Under the pieces are notes generated by a model that searched no databases, was not told the origin of the DNA, and saw only the letters and a list, made by a program, of their open reading frames with translations. 64,000 bases of DNA, taken from the NCBI RefSeq assembly GCF_030127125.1, contig NZ_CP126156.1, positions 1,984,001 to 2,048,000 of the forward strand, written 5' to 3'. The position numbers and the translations under genes were made by a program. This stretch comes from Halobaculum litoreum. GTDB taxonomy: Archaea; Halobacteriota; Halobacteria; Halobacteriales; Haloferacaceae. Positions 9,473 through 17,999 of this stretch are shown in pieces; position 1 is the stretch's first letter, and every line of letters starts with the position of its first letter.

Positions 9473-11218
9473 ATGCGCAACGCCGAGGTCGCCGCCCTCT
9501 TCGAGGAGTTCGCGGACCTGTTGGAGGCGCAGGGCGTCGAGTACAAGCCCAACGCCTACCGCCGCGCCGCCGAGAACATCCGCGACCACCCCCGGGCCGT
9601 CGAGGACATGGCCGCCGCGGGCGGGGCCGACGCCGTCGCGGAGATCGACCGCGTCGGCGACGCCATCGCGTCGAAGGTCGTCGAGTACCTCGACAGCGGC
9701 GCGATCGAGGAGTTGGAGGAACTGCGTGCGGACCTGCCCGTCGACATGGCGGCGCTCACCCGCGTCGAGGGCGTCGGCCCGAAGACCGTCGGGACGCTGT
9801 ACGAGGAACTGGGGATCGCCACGCTCGACGAGTTGGAGGCGGCGGCCGAGGCCGGCGAGATACGGGCGATCAAGGGGTTCGGCGCCAAGACCGAACAGAA
9901 CATCCTCGACAACGTCGGGTTCGCCAAGGAGGCGGGGAAGCGCCAGCGCCTCGGCGACGCGCGGCCCCTCGCCGACGACGTGGTCGGCCACCTCGACCAC
10001 GAGTCGTTCGTCGAGCGTATCGACGTCGCCGGCTCGATCCGGCGGTGGAAGGCCACCATCGGCGACGTGGACGTGCTCGTCGCCAGCGACGACGGCGCGG
10101 CGGTCGTCGACGCGTTCGTCGACTGGGACGGCGCCGACGACGTCATCGAGGCCGGCGAGCAGAAGGCCAGCGTCCGCGCCGAGGGCGTCCGGATCGACCT
10201 CCGGGTCGTCGTCCCCGAGGAGTTCGGGGCGGCGCTGCAGTACTTCACCGGCTCGAAGGCCCACAACGTCACGCTCCGCAACCTCGCCATCGACCGCGGG
10301 CTGAAGCTCAACGAGTACGGCGTGTTCGACGTGCGCGACGTCGACGACGCCGACGCGGGCCAGCGCGTCGGCGAGCGCCTCGGCGGCGCCGACGAGGCGG
10401 AGATGTACGGCGCGCTCGACCTGCCGGTGATCCCGCCGGAGCTGCGCGAGGACACCGGCGAGATACGGGCCGCCCTCGACGGCGACCTCCCGGACCCCGT
10501 CACGGAGGGGGCGATCCGCGGCGACCTCCACACGCACACGAACTGGTCGGACGGCGGCACCACCGTCGCCGAGATGGTGCGGGCCGCGGCCGACCGCGGC
10601 TACGACTACCACTGCGTCACCGACCACGCCGCGGGGCCGGGCGTGTTCGGCGACGCCGGGCTCTCCGACGCCGACGTTCGCGAGCAGGCCGACGAGGTCG
10701 CGGCCGTCCGCGAGGACGCCGACGTCGAGGTGTTCCACGGCGTGGAGGCGAACATCGACGCCGACGGCGACGTGACGACGAGCGACGACCTCCTCGCCGA
10801 CCTCGACATCGTCGTCGCCTCCCCGCACGCCGCGCTCGACAGCGGGGAGGCGACCGACCGGCTGATCCGCGCGGTCGAACACCCCCACGTCGACGTGCTC
10901 GGCCACCCGACGGGGCGACTGATCAACCGCCGGGAGGGGCTGGAGGTTGACTTCGAGCGGCTGGCCGAGGCGGCCGCGGCCGCCGGGACGGCGCTGGAGG
11001 TGAACGCCAACCCCGCGCGCCTCGACTGCGACGGCGACGCGGTGCGCGCGGCCGTCGAGGCGGGCGCGCCCGTCGCGGTGAACACCGACGCCCACTCGCC
11101 GTCGGAGTTCGACAACGTCCGCTACGGCGTCCACACCGCGCGGCGCGGGTGGGCGACGGCGGCGGACGTGGTGAACACGCGCGACGCCGCGGGGCTGCGC
11201 GACTTCCTCGAGGGATGA
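9473..11218 (+). CDS. polX: PolX-type DNA polymerase/3'-5' exonuclease (Pol beta-like fused to PHP domain)
   Basis: A 581-residue two-domain repair protein. Residues 1-150 hold the HhH-containing 8-kDa-like and fingers regions (VGPKTVGTLYEELG near 101-114). The family-X palm follows: GSIRR (187-191), metal-binding D198 and D200 in GDVDVLV, and D242 in RIDLRV. The PHP phosphoesterase domain starts near 345 with the HTH metal motif (H353, H355) and later ENTDAHS-type residues (VNTDAHSPSEF). All expected catalytic residues are present, so both gap-filling polymerase and exonuclease activity are plausible in base-excision or gap repair. Its stop codon overlaps the next start (ATGA). Confidence 0.95.
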   Translation: MRNAEVAALFEEFADLLEAQGVEYKPNAYRRAAENIRDHPRAVEDMAAAGGADAVAEIDRVGDAIASKVVEYLDSGAIEELEELRADLPVDMAALTRVEGVGPKTVGTLYEELGIATLDELEAAAEAGEIRAIKGFGAKTEQNILDNVGFAKEAGKRQRLGDARPLADDVVGHLDHESFVERIDVAGSIRRWKATIGDVDVLVASDDGAAVVDAFVDWDGADDVIEAGEQKASVRAEGVRIDLRVVVPEEFGAALQYFTGSKAHNVTLRNLAIDRGLKLNEYGVFDVRDVDDADAGQRVGERLGGADEAEMYGALDLPVIPPELREDTGEIRAALDGDLPDPVTEGAIRGDLHTHTNWSDGGTTVAEMVRAAADRGYDYHCVTDHAAGPGVFGDAGLSDADVREQADEVAAVREDADVEVFHGVEANIDADGDVTTSDDLLADLDIVVASPHAALDSGEATDRLIRAVEHPHVDVLGHPTGRLINRREGLEVDFERLAEAAAAAGTALEVNANPARLDCDGDAVRAAVEAGAPVAVNTDAHSPSEFDNVRYGVHTARRGWATAADVVNTRDAAGLRDFLEG

Positions 11219-11751
11219 GCCGCGACGACCGGACGGGAGCCGACGGCGCTGCCGGCGCCGACGACGACCGCGATCCGAGCGCCGACGACCCGGCGGCGAT
11301 CACGCCCGAGCGGGACGCGCTCCTCCTCGACGCGATGCTCGGGGGGCTGGCGAGCTACCTCCGGATGTGCGGGTACGACGCGGCGTACGCGCTCGACGAG
11401 GGGGTCGAGGCCGACGACGCCGTCCGCGAGCGCGCCGTCGCCGGGGGCCGGCGACTGCTCACCCGCGACCGCGACCTCGCCGCGGCGACCCCGGGGGCGC
11501 TGCTGCTCCGCGAGCGCGACGTCGTCGACCAACTGCGGGAGCTCCGCGAGGCGGGTGTCCGCCTCCGGCTCGACGAGCGGCCGGCACGGTGCGGCGGGTG
11601 CAACGGACCGGTCGAGCGCGTCGGCGACGGCGAGCGGCGACCCGACTACGCGCCCGAGGACCGACCCGTCTGGCGGTGCGTCGACTGCGGCCAACACTTC
11701 TGGAAGGGGAGCCACTGGGCCGACGTCCGCGAGACCCTCGCGTCGCTGTGA
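11215..11751 (+). CDS. Mut7-C RNase-domain protein
   Basis: A 178-residue protein. After a low-complexity Asp/Ala N-terminus (1-35), the Mut7-C fold begins with LLLDAMLGGLASYLRMCGYDAAY, a PIN-related putative RNase. It then has LLTRDRDL and a C-terminal zinc ribbon (CGGC near 124-127, CVDCGQ near 162-167) ending in the family-typical FWKGSHW. The family is predicted to be an RNase from similarity to the C-terminal domain of C. elegans MUT-7; biochemical role in archaea is unproven. The gene overlaps polX by four bases, so the two are translationally coupled. Confidence 0.88.
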   Translation: MSRDDRTGADGAAGADDDRDPSADDPAAITPERDALLLDAMLGGLASYLRMCGYDAAYALDEGVEADDAVRERAVAGGRRLLTRDRDLAAATPGALLLRERDVVDQLRELREAGVRLRLDERPARCGGCNGPVERVGDGERRPDYAPEDRPVWRCVDCGQHFWKGSHWADVRETLASL

Positions 11752-11824
11752 GGCGACGACGACGGACGGTGGGTCGTGATGCGGGTGCCGCGGGACCCGC
11801 GACCCGGGAGCGGGAGCGACCGAC

Positions 11825-12802
11825 TCAGCGCGGGCTCCAGTCGTCGCACGCCTCCATGTCGTCCATGAGGTCGTCGTGGAGGCCGCAGTACGGCTGCATC
11901 CCCTGGTCGGTGCGGACGTACTGGAAGTGCCCGCACGAGCCGCAGTAGGAGTCGCCCGGCGACTGCGACCGCTCGGTCGGACGGTCGCCGGCGGCGGGGC
12001 CGGACGGCGCCGTGGACGACGCCGCGGACGGCCCGTCGTCGGCCAACGGCGTGATGTCGGCGGTCGAGGCGCCGCCGTCGCTGGCCGTGCTCGAGGCGCC
12101 GGCGGACCCCGCGGTCGCCGCCTGTGCCCGTTCGGTCGCACGCCGCTGTTTCATCTCGGGGCGGTTGGTCTGCGTCTCGACGCTGCCGTCCGGCGTCGAC
12201 CCGAGGAGGCCGACGCCGCCGACGCTGCCGGTGACGCCCTTGGCGCCGCGGATCTCCTCGGCGGTCGCCTTCGGCACCTCGATCACCTTCGTCTCGCCCT
12301 CGCGAGTCACCTCCAGCGACACCGTGCCGCCGGGGTTGTTCCGGGCCTTGAAGTTCGCGACGCCGGTGAACAGACACCAGAACGTCGTGAACGCGCCGAG
12401 GAAGTACACGCCGGCGGTCGGGAGCGTGAGGTCGGCGTACGTGCCGGCGCACCGCGCCCCCGACCAGTGGCAGGGGTAGGCGTGGGCGAACAGGGCGACG
12501 CCCAGCACCGCGACGCCGGCGCCGACGACCGCCGCCGCCTGCGTTCGCGGGCTCGTCGGCATGACCACGAGGACGCCGAGGAACGTCGCGGGGATGCCGA
12601 GTCCGGCGAGGATCCCCGCCGTCTCGCGCGCCTGTCCGAGGTTCCACCCCAACGCCGCCGTCGTGAGGTCCGTCGCCGCGACGACGATGCCCGCGACGAC
12701 GAGGAGGGCACCGACCGAGAACGCCGCGACGCCGAGATACAGGCGGCGGAGGCTGGCGTACTCGCCGACTTGGCCCTCGTACACCTCGGCGAGACTGCTC
12801 AT
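11825..12802 (-). CDS. Membrane protein with C-terminal zinc-ribbon tail (DUF7139-like)
   Basis: A 325-residue protein. There are four hydrophobic segments at about 20-45, 62-82, 88-108 and 128-148, then a cytoplasmic-looking region with EVTREGETKVIEV, a long Ser/Ala/Asp-rich linker (about 215-280) and a Cys-rich end (YCGSCGHF, PYCGLH, EACDDW) likely to bind zinc. I know it only as a conserved haloarchaeal hypothetical; the family number is tentative. The ATG at 12802 has a TATA-like CTTAAAAC at 12825-12832. It is convergent with the Mut7-C gene. Confidence 0.8.
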   Translation of the reverse strand: MSSLAEVYEGQVGEYASLRRLYLGVAAFSVGALLVVAGIVVAATDLTTAALGWNLGQARETAGILAGLGIPATFLGVLVVMPTSPRTQAAAVVGAGVAVLGVALFAHAYPCHWSGARCAGTYADLTLPTAGVYFLGAFTTFWCLFTGVANFKARNNPGGTVSLEVTREGETKVIEVPKATAEEIRGAKGVTGSVGGVGLLGSTPDGSVETQTNRPEMKQRRATERAQAATAGSAGASSTASDGGASTADITPLADDGPSAASSTAPSGPAAGDRPTERSQSPGDSYCGSCGHFQYVRTDQGMQPYCGLHDDLMDDMEACDDWSPR

Positions 12803-12824
12803 ACACGGTGTTATACCATCATCA

Positions 12825-12832
12825 CTTAAAAC
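12825..12832 (-). promoter_or_regulatory. TATA-like element of the DUF7139-like gene
   Basis: CTTAAAAC on the + strand (GTTTTAAG on the coding strand), 23-30 bp from the ATG at 12802. Confidence 0.45.
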
Positions 12833-13011
12833 GGTACGTCAGACGCCGGCATGACGATCCGCGGCCGTGCCGTGGGGCGGTCGCGGCCCCGTGGGCGCCG
12901 GCGTGTCGCCCGCGGTCGCCGCCGCACGCCGGGGGCGACCGGGGCGCGCTCCCGAGCGCGCCCCAGCGGCGCTCCGAAAGGGTTAGGCGGACCCTGATCG
13001 AATCCGGTGAC

Positions 13012-13302
13012 ATGGCCGACGACGACGAACCCGAGGAGGAGGAGCCGGCCGTCGAGCTCGGCGAGGGCCCCGCGGTCGACGGTGCGCCGCTGGCCCGCGT
13101 CGCCTCGCGGCTCACCTGGCCCCAGGAGAAGTCCCGCGTCCTCGACAAGGAGGGCGACGCCGTCATCCGAACCCCCGACGGCCCCCGCGACCTCGCCGAC
13201 GTGCTCGCGGAGGTCGACGACACGTACTTCGACCGACGCCAGACGTTCGTCGACGCCGTCGAGGACGTGATCGGTCGCGGTCCCGTGCGGACGGCCGAGT
13301 AA
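13012..13302 (+). CDS. DUF5789 family protein
   Basis: A 96-residue acidic protein that begins with a run of Asp/Glu and then has the conserved-looking LARVASRLTWPQEKSRVL followed by a TPDGPRDLADVL segment and DRRQTFVDAVEDVIG. These match my recollection of the haloarchaeal DUF5789 family (function unknown, no enzymatic motif). The ATG is preceded by GGGTTAGGCGG (TATA-like TTAGG, 12982-12986). Confidence 0.75.
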   Translation: MADDDEPEEEEPAVELGEGPAVDGAPLARVASRLTWPQEKSRVLDKEGDAVIRTPDGPRDLADVLAEVDDTYFDRRQTFVDAVEDVIGRGPVRTAE

Positions 13303-13375
13303 TCGACCGACGGCGGACGGGCGCGGCCCGCGCACCGGCGCCACCTTTTCCACCGATCCGAGCGAACGCCGAGCC

Positions 13376-13825
13376 GTGCAGTTACCCATCGATCCCGGGG
13401 CGATCCGCGGCGAGGACTACGGCGAGAAGCGCGCGACCCTCGAGATGACGCACGAGGAGGCGATCGACCACGTCCGCGAGGTGTTCGCCGACCACGGCTT
13501 CGGGGTGCCCGTCGAGTTCTCGCCGTCGGAGCTGTTGAACGAGAAGGTCGACGCCGACCGCGACCCCTACTACGTGCTCGGCGCGTGCAACCCCGCCATC
13601 GCCGACCGCGCGCTCGACGCGACGGACAACACGCTCGGCGCGCTCATGCCGTGCAACGTCGTGATCTGGGAGGAGGAGCCCGGCGTCCAGACCGTCTACC
13701 ACGTCTCGATCATGCGGGTCGCGAAGCTGCTGGGCCTCGACTCGGACGGCGAGGCGATGGACGACATCATCGCCGACACCGGCGAGATGGTGACCGCCGC
13801 CTACGACGACCTCGACTCGTCGTAG
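13376..13825 (+). CDS. DUF302 domain-containing protein
   Basis: A 149-residue single-domain protein beginning at GTG 13376. The DUF302 pattern is visible: EMTHEEAIDHVREVFADHGFG, then YYVLGACNPAIADRAL (ligand pocket with Cys), then LMPCNVVIWEE. DUF302 folds as a ferredoxin-like sandwich and occurs widely; no activity is established. The 3' end overlaps the convergent membrane-protein gene by 25 bp. Confidence 0.9.
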   Translation: MQLPIDPGAIRGEDYGEKRATLEMTHEEAIDHVREVFADHGFGVPVEFSPSELLNEKVDADRDPYYVLGACNPAIADRALDATDNTLGALMPCNVVIWEEEPGVQTVYHVSIMRVAKLLGLDSDGEAMDDIIADTGEMVTAAYDDLDSS

Positions 13826-14115
13826 TCCGGCTCGTGGTCGCCGTCGGCGTCGCTCGGACCGTCGCCGGCGCGGTCGTCCGGCCCGCTCCCCCGTTCGTCG
13901 CGCAGTTCCGCCAGTTCGGCGCGCGTCTCCGCGAGTTCGCGTTCGACCGCCGCGAGGCGCTCGTCGTCGTCCCCGCCCGCGCCGCCGAGGAGCTTGAGGC
14001 CGCCGACGCCGAGGAACAGCACCAGCACGGCCGACCCGCCGAACAGGAGCAGCAGGACGAGGAGGATGATCAACAGCTCCGGACCGCCGGGGACCGTGCC
14101 GAACAGGGGGGACAT
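13801..14115 (-). CDS. Small single-span membrane protein with TatA-like N-terminus
   Basis: A 104-residue protein: a hydrophobic helix (LLIILLVLLLLFGGSAVLVL, about 14-33) preceded by GTVPGGPE, then a Gly-rich hinge, a coiled-coil-like acidic helix (about 52-72, ERLAAVERELAETRAEL) and a disordered Asp-rich tail. The start resembles archaeal TatA (short periplasmic end plus helix). The amphipathic helix with the FGxxKLPEL-type hinge of true TatA is missing, so I do not call it TatA. Convergent overlap of 25 bp with the DUF302 gene. Confidence 0.72.
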   Translation of the reverse strand: MSPLFGTVPGGPELLIILLVLLLLFGGSAVLVLFLGVGGLKLLGGAGGDDDERLAAVERELAETRAELAELRDERGSGPDDRAGDGPSDADGDHEPDYDESRSS

Positions 14116-14185
14116 GCTCGGGGCGTCGCGATCGGGCGTTGTAACTCTGGTGTCCGGGGTCGCCGGCCGCGCGGTCGGCGCCGCG

Positions 14186-15490
14186 CTACGTCGTCCAGTC
14201 GGCGAGGCTCGACTGGAGCCCCGCGACCATCGTCGACTTCTGCCGGAGGCGCGCCAGCGACACCGGCAACTGGTCGCTGACGCCGCGGACGGCGTCCTCG
14301 AACGTCTCCGCCTCGCCGTGTTCCCCCTCGAAGGCGTTGCGGACGCTCTCGCGCACCTGCCACACGCCGACCGGCCCCCAGTAGTCGTCGGAGACGTGCC
14401 GGATGACGAGCACCTTCGCCTGCCGCCCGCGGTCGGCGAGGTGTTCGAGCACGCCGAACCGGGAGGCGTAGTACGCGCCCGCCGTCTCGTCGACGTACTT
14501 CGTCCGCCCCTCGCGGTTCTCGTGGGCCGACGAGAGGTACGTGTCGCCCGCGGGGTCCGGGTGCCAGATGCTCCCCGGGGACTTGATCTCGACCAGCTCG
14601 AACTCCCAGTCGCCGGGGGCGAGGACCACCCAGAAGGCGTTGCCGAGGTACTCGTTGCGCCACACCTGCACGGTGTCGACGCTCCGGCGGTCGCGGATCG
14701 TCCCGCGGAGGTACTTCCCGACCGTGTCGTCGACGGCGGTGATCGACCACCGCGTCGGCACGAGTCGGCGGTTCTCCCCCCGCCCGAGCGCGCCCGCCGA
14801 GAGGACCGTGTTGATGTCGTACACGTCGAACCCCCGGCGGTAGAGGTAGTTCATCGCCCCCTCGGCGCGCCAGTCGTCGTCCTCCAGCGTCTTCTTCACC
14901 GGCCGGGGGACGTGCGGGTTCTCGGTGAGGTCCGCGTCGGCGGCGCGGGCGCGCGGCCCCGTCGGCGTCGCGATGTCGTCGGGCGACACGTCGTAGTCGA
15001 TGGCCGGCCCGTCGTCGAGGAACACCTCCACGTCGACCGGCCGGTCGGCGATGGCGACCTCCCGCTGCACCCCGAGGAAGCCGTCCCACGCGTCGTGGAC
15101 GTCCGCGGCGTCGCGCGCGTCGACGCCCTTGTTCGAGTTCAGCAGCGAGGTGCGCCGCTCGAACACGTCCGAGATGGAGACGCCCTCCTCGTACCACGCG
15201 CCGCTCGTCTCGTACGCCGCGGCGTCGTCCTCGTGGCCGACGGGCGACAGCAGGCCCGTCGAGAGGTTCGGGTAGTTGCTGGAACCGACGAAGATGGAGG
15301 GGGAGACGGAGCCGAACACGGAGTCGCCGCCGGTCGCCTCGTCGAAGCGGTGCTGGAACGACTCGAGGTGGTCCATCAGCTCGTACGACTTCTCCTGCGC
15401 GAGCCGCCGCCGCTCGGCGCGCTCGTTCTCCTCGAACTCGACGTAGTCGTCCAGCTTCACGTCGCTTCGGGCTAGCCGCTCGGCGGACAT
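14186..15490 (-). CDS. nreA: NreA-type archaeal DNA repair protein
   Basis: A 434-residue Nre-family protein. Conserved-looking blocks include SVSPSIFVGSSNYPNLS near 62-78, the LLNSNKGVDAR region and WRNEYLGNAFWVVLAPG. It ends in QSSLADWTT, matching a PCNA-interacting peptide (Q-x2-hydrophobic-x2-aromatic). NreA was shown in Haloferax volcanii to act in repair of mitomycin C damage and to carry such a PIP motif; that is established for the family, and this gene's role is by homology. Divergent from rnhA. Confidence 0.92.
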   Translation of the reverse strand: MSAERLARSDVKLDDYVEFEENERAERRRLAQEKSYELMDHLESFQHRFDEATGGDSVFGSVSPSIFVGSSNYPNLSTGLLSPVGHEDDAAAYETSGAWYEEGVSISDVFERRTSLLNSNKGVDARDAADVHDAWDGFLGVQREVAIADRPVDVEVFLDDGPAIDYDVSPDDIATPTGPRARAADADLTENPHVPRPVKKTLEDDDWRAEGAMNYLYRRGFDVYDINTVLSAGALGRGENRRLVPTRWSITAVDDTVGKYLRGTIRDRRSVDTVQVWRNEYLGNAFWVVLAPGDWEFELVEIKSPGSIWHPDPAGDTYLSSAHENREGRTKYVDETAGAYYASRFGVLEHLADRGRQAKVLVIRHVSDDYWGPVGVWQVRESVRNAFEGEHGEAETFEDAVRGVSDQLPVSLARLRQKSTMVAGLQSSLADWTT

Positions 15491-15567
15491 GAACGTTCCC
15501 CGCGCGGGTCGTCCGCCGACGCCACCGGGATGACAACCCTTTCGCCCCGGCGGCGGCGAGCGGAGGT

Positions 15568-16158
15568 ATGCCGGTCATCGAGTGCGACCCCGAGGCGGCC
15601 CGCGAGCGGCTGGCGGACGCCGGCGTCGAGGCGGTCGCGGGGAACACGGACCACGAGCGCTGGCGTGCCGAGCGGGACGGCGCGACCGCGGTCGCGTACG
15701 ACGACAAGGTGGTGGTGCAGGGGAGCGACCCCCAGCGACTCGCCGCGCTCGTGCGCGACGGCGGCGGCCGCGGCCACGTCTACTTCGACGGCGCCTCGCG
15801 TGGCAACCCCGGGCCCGCGGCGATCGGGTGGGCCATCGTCACGGGCGACGGCATCGTCGCCGAGGGGAGCGACCGCATCCCCGACACGACGAACAACAAG
15901 GCGGAGTACGCGGCGCTGATCCGGGCGCTTGAGGCCGCCGTCGACTACGGCCTCGACGAGGCCGACGTGCGCGGCGACTCCCAGTTGATCGTCAAACAGG
16001 TCCGCGGGGAGTGGAACGCCAACGACCCCGGGCTCCGCGAGAAACGGGTCCGGGTGCGGGAGCTGTTGGAGCGGTTCGACCGCTGGAGCCTCGAACACGT
16101 CCCGAGAGAGCTAAACGAACGCGCCGACGAACTGGCGAACGAGGCGTTCGAGGGTTGA
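15568..16158 (+). CDS. rnhA: Ribonuclease HI with N-terminal extension
   Basis: A 196-residue protein whose C-terminal part (about 69-196) is an archaeal-type RNase H domain. The four catalytic acids are visible: D74 in YFDGASRG, E113 in NNKAEYAAL, D137 in RGDSQLIVKQ and D187 in NERADELANEA. It cleaves the RNA strand of RNA/DNA hybrids (R-loops, primers). The first 67 residues form a small domain found in haloarchaeal RNase HI and distinct from the eukaryotic hybrid-binding domain. The next gene starts 2 bp after its stop, so they form an operon. Confidence 0.95.
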   Translation: MPVIECDPEAARERLADAGVEAVAGNTDHERWRAERDGATAVAYDDKVVVQGSDPQRLAALVRDGGGRGHVYFDGASRGNPGPAAIGWAIVTGDGIVAEGSDRIPDTTNNKAEYAALIRALEAAVDYGLDEADVRGDSQLIVKQVRGEWNANDPGLREKRVRVRELLERFDRWSLEHVPRELNERADELANEAFEG

Positions 16159-16160
16159 CG

Positions 16161-16775
16161 ATGGAGGAACGACACGACAGCGAGGGGACGGACGACGTGG
16201 CACCGACCGAGGACCGACCCGACGATCGGGACGAGGAACTCCCGGAGCCGACGGTCGACGCCGCCGAGCGGCTCACCCGGCTCGCCCGGGAGGCGGTCGA
16301 CGCGGCGGAAGCAGACGCCTACCGCGAGGACCGCGGCGACAGGCTGGCCGAACACGACTTCACCGCCCGCGTCCGCGAGGAGGACGACACGCTGGTCCTG
16401 TACCCCGAGGAGTGGATCGAGGACGGCACCGTCCGGATCGACCGGATCGACGACACCGGCCGCGCGGTCGAGGTGCCGCTGTCGGGCCCGGGCGACCCCG
16501 ACGACTGGCAGGCCGTCGAGGACCACAACACGGAGTTGGTCGAGGCGGTAGCCGCCGACTACGACGACGTCCACGCGGCCAACGCCCGCGCGTTCGCGGA
16601 CTTCATGGGGAACCACTACGCGAAGCCGATGGACGCGGCGACGGCCGACGAGGTGTCGGAGTTCCTCGCGGAGTACTTCCCACGCAACGCGTGGCCGTCG
16701 GAAGAACAGCGCGACGCCGTCGAGGCGTCGGTGCGGTACGTCTTCGAGGCCGCGGACGAGCCGACTCCCTTGTGA
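16161..16775 (+). CDS. rnhA-operon protein (DUF7108-like), function unknown
   Basis: A 204-residue acidic protein directly downstream of rnhA with a 2-bp gap. After a disordered acidic start (1-40) it has a conserved-looking helix-rich core (ERLTRLAREAVDAAEADAYR, TLVLYPEEWIEDGTVRID) and a C-terminal half ending FPRNAWPSEEQR. In haloarchaea it is usually named after its position beside rnhA. No catalytic motif is visible; co-translation suggests a role linked to RNA/DNA hybrids, but that is inference. Confidence 0.8.
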   Translation: MEERHDSEGTDDVAPTEDRPDDRDEELPEPTVDAAERLTRLAREAVDAAEADAYREDRGDRLAEHDFTARVREEDDTLVLYPEEWIEDGTVRIDRIDDTGRAVEVPLSGPGDPDDWQAVEDHNTELVEAVAADYDDVHAANARAFADFMGNHYAKPMDAATADEVSEFLAEYFPRNAWPSEEQRDAVEASVRYVFEAADEPTPL

Positions 16776-16817
16776 GCCCGCCGCGGCGACGTGCCGCCGG
16801 TGTCGAGACGCCTCGGT

Positions 16818-17183
16818 TTACGCGTCGAGCGCGTCGTCGACGAGCCCGCGCACGTCCGCGGCGCGCTCGTCGTCGGTGACGTACTTGCCGACGACCCAGT
16901 TCAGGCGGTCGAGGACGGCCTTGCGACCGGTCTCGGTGAGCGCGTACTGGTTCGTCCGCTTGTCGAGTTCGCTCTTCTCCACGAGGTCCATCTCGACGAG
17001 GTCGTCGAGGTTGGGGTACAGCCGCCCGTGGTTGACTTCGGCGTCGTAGTAGCTCTCGAGTTCGCGCTTGATCGCGAGCCCGTACATCGCCTCCTCCGAG
17101 AGGATGACGAGAATGTTCTGTTGGAACGCGGTGAGATCCCGCGCGATACTGACCACTTCGGTTTCTGCCTGTGCCTCTGACAT
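16818..17183 (-). CDS. PadR-family winged-helix transcriptional regulator
   Basis: A 121-residue protein with the PadR winged helix at residues 15-90: ILVILSEEAMYGLAIKREL, then EVNHGRLYPNLDDLVEMDLVEK with the GRLYPxL signature, then the wing DKRTNQYALTETG. The C-terminal helix (VGKYVTDDERAADVRGLVDD) probably dimerises. The MSEAQ start at 17183 is chosen because TATATAAT lies 27-34 bp upstream. An inverted repeat flanks that TATA box, suggesting autoregulation. Divergent from ppa. The ligand is unknown. Confidence 0.9.
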   Translation of the reverse strand: MSEAQAETEVVSIARDLTAFQQNILVILSEEAMYGLAIKRELESYYDAEVNHGRLYPNLDDLVEMDLVEKSELDKRTNQYALTETGRKAVLDRLNWVVGKYVTDDERAADVRGLVDDALDA

Positions 17184-17190
17184 GGTCACC

Positions 17191-17228
17191 GGTTGGAAGG
17201 TCACGGGAGTATATAATTGTTCCCAACC
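17191..17228. promoter_or_regulatory. Inverted repeat flanking the padR TATA box: candidate operator
   Basis: Arms GGTTGGAA (17191-17198) and TTCCCAACC (17220-17228) are complementary apart from one bulged base and enclose TATATAAT (17210-17217), the padR TATA box. A dimeric regulator bound here would block promoter access. That PadR itself binds is an inference. Confidence 0.5.
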
Positions 17229-17422
17229 GAACAACGGATTCGGCCGTTACAAGAGTCGAGAAGCCACTATTCGTGCGATGGTCGGGGCGCCCCCCAGCGT
17301 CGACCGGTTCGTGTCTAGTCGGTATGGTAATCATTTACTTAAACCCACAGGCGACAATATTCGGGTGGTAGTCCCACCATACTCTCACGGGAACACCGCG
17401 GAGACCGGGAGCGACCCGCCAC

Positions 17423-17436
17423 ATGCCGAAAGGCAT
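17423..17436. promoter_or_regulatory. ATGCC-GAAA-GGCAT inverted repeat upstream of ppa
   Basis: A perfect 5-bp dyad with a GAAA centre, 30-43 bp before the ppa ATG, directly abutting where the TATA box should lie (the following TTTGC is a weak candidate). It could be an operator or chance. Confidence 0.3.
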
Positions 17437-17465
17437 TTGCTCGCGTTGGCGGAACCGTCGGGCGC

Positions 17466-17999
17466 ATGACGAACCTCTGGGAAGACCTCGAGACGGGCCC
17501 GAACGCCCCCGAGGAGATCTACGCCGTCGTCGAGTGTCTGAAGGGCGAGCGGAACAAGTACGAGTACGACAAGGACATCCCCGGCGTCGTCCTCGACCGC
17601 GTCCTCCACTCGAACGTCCACTACCCCTCGGACTACGGCTTCATCCCGCAGTCGTACTACGACGACGAGGACCCCTTCGACGTGCTCGTGCTCGTCGAGG
17701 ACCAGACGTTCCCCGGCTGCGTGATCGAGGCCCGGCCGGTCGCGCTCATGAAGATGGACGACGACGGCGAGCAGGACGACAAGGTGATCGCCGTCCCGAC
17801 CGAGGACCCGCGCTTCGACCACATCGAGGACCTCGACGACATCCCGCAACAGCAGCTCGACGAGATCGACGAGTTCTTCCAGACCTACAAGAACCTCGAG
17901 GCCGGCAAGGAAGTCGAGACGCTCGGCTGGGAGGACAAGCGGGCCGCGATGGACGCCATCGAACACGCGCAGGACCTCTACGACGAGCACTTCGCGTAG
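17466..17999 (+). CDS. ppa: Inorganic pyrophosphatase (family I)
   Basis: A 177-residue soluble family I pyrophosphatase hydrolysing PPi to 2 Pi with Mg2+. The signature DEDPFDVLVL (residues 66-75) holds the metal-binding aspartates, preceded by the KYEYDKD and YPSDYGFIP motifs. The length is standard for archaeal and bacterial hexameric enzymes. It drives biosynthetic reactions that release PPi, including those of the AMP-forming ligases and PRPP-using enzymes in this window. Confidence 0.97.
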   Translation: MTNLWEDLETGPNAPEEIYAVVECLKGERNKYEYDKDIPGVVLDRVLHSNVHYPSDYGFIPQSYYDDEDPFDVLVLVEDQTFPGCVIEARPVALMKMDDDGEQDDKVIAVPTEDPRFDHIEDLDDIPQQQLDEIDEFFQTYKNLEAGKEVETLGWEDKRAAMDAIEHAQDLYDEHFA

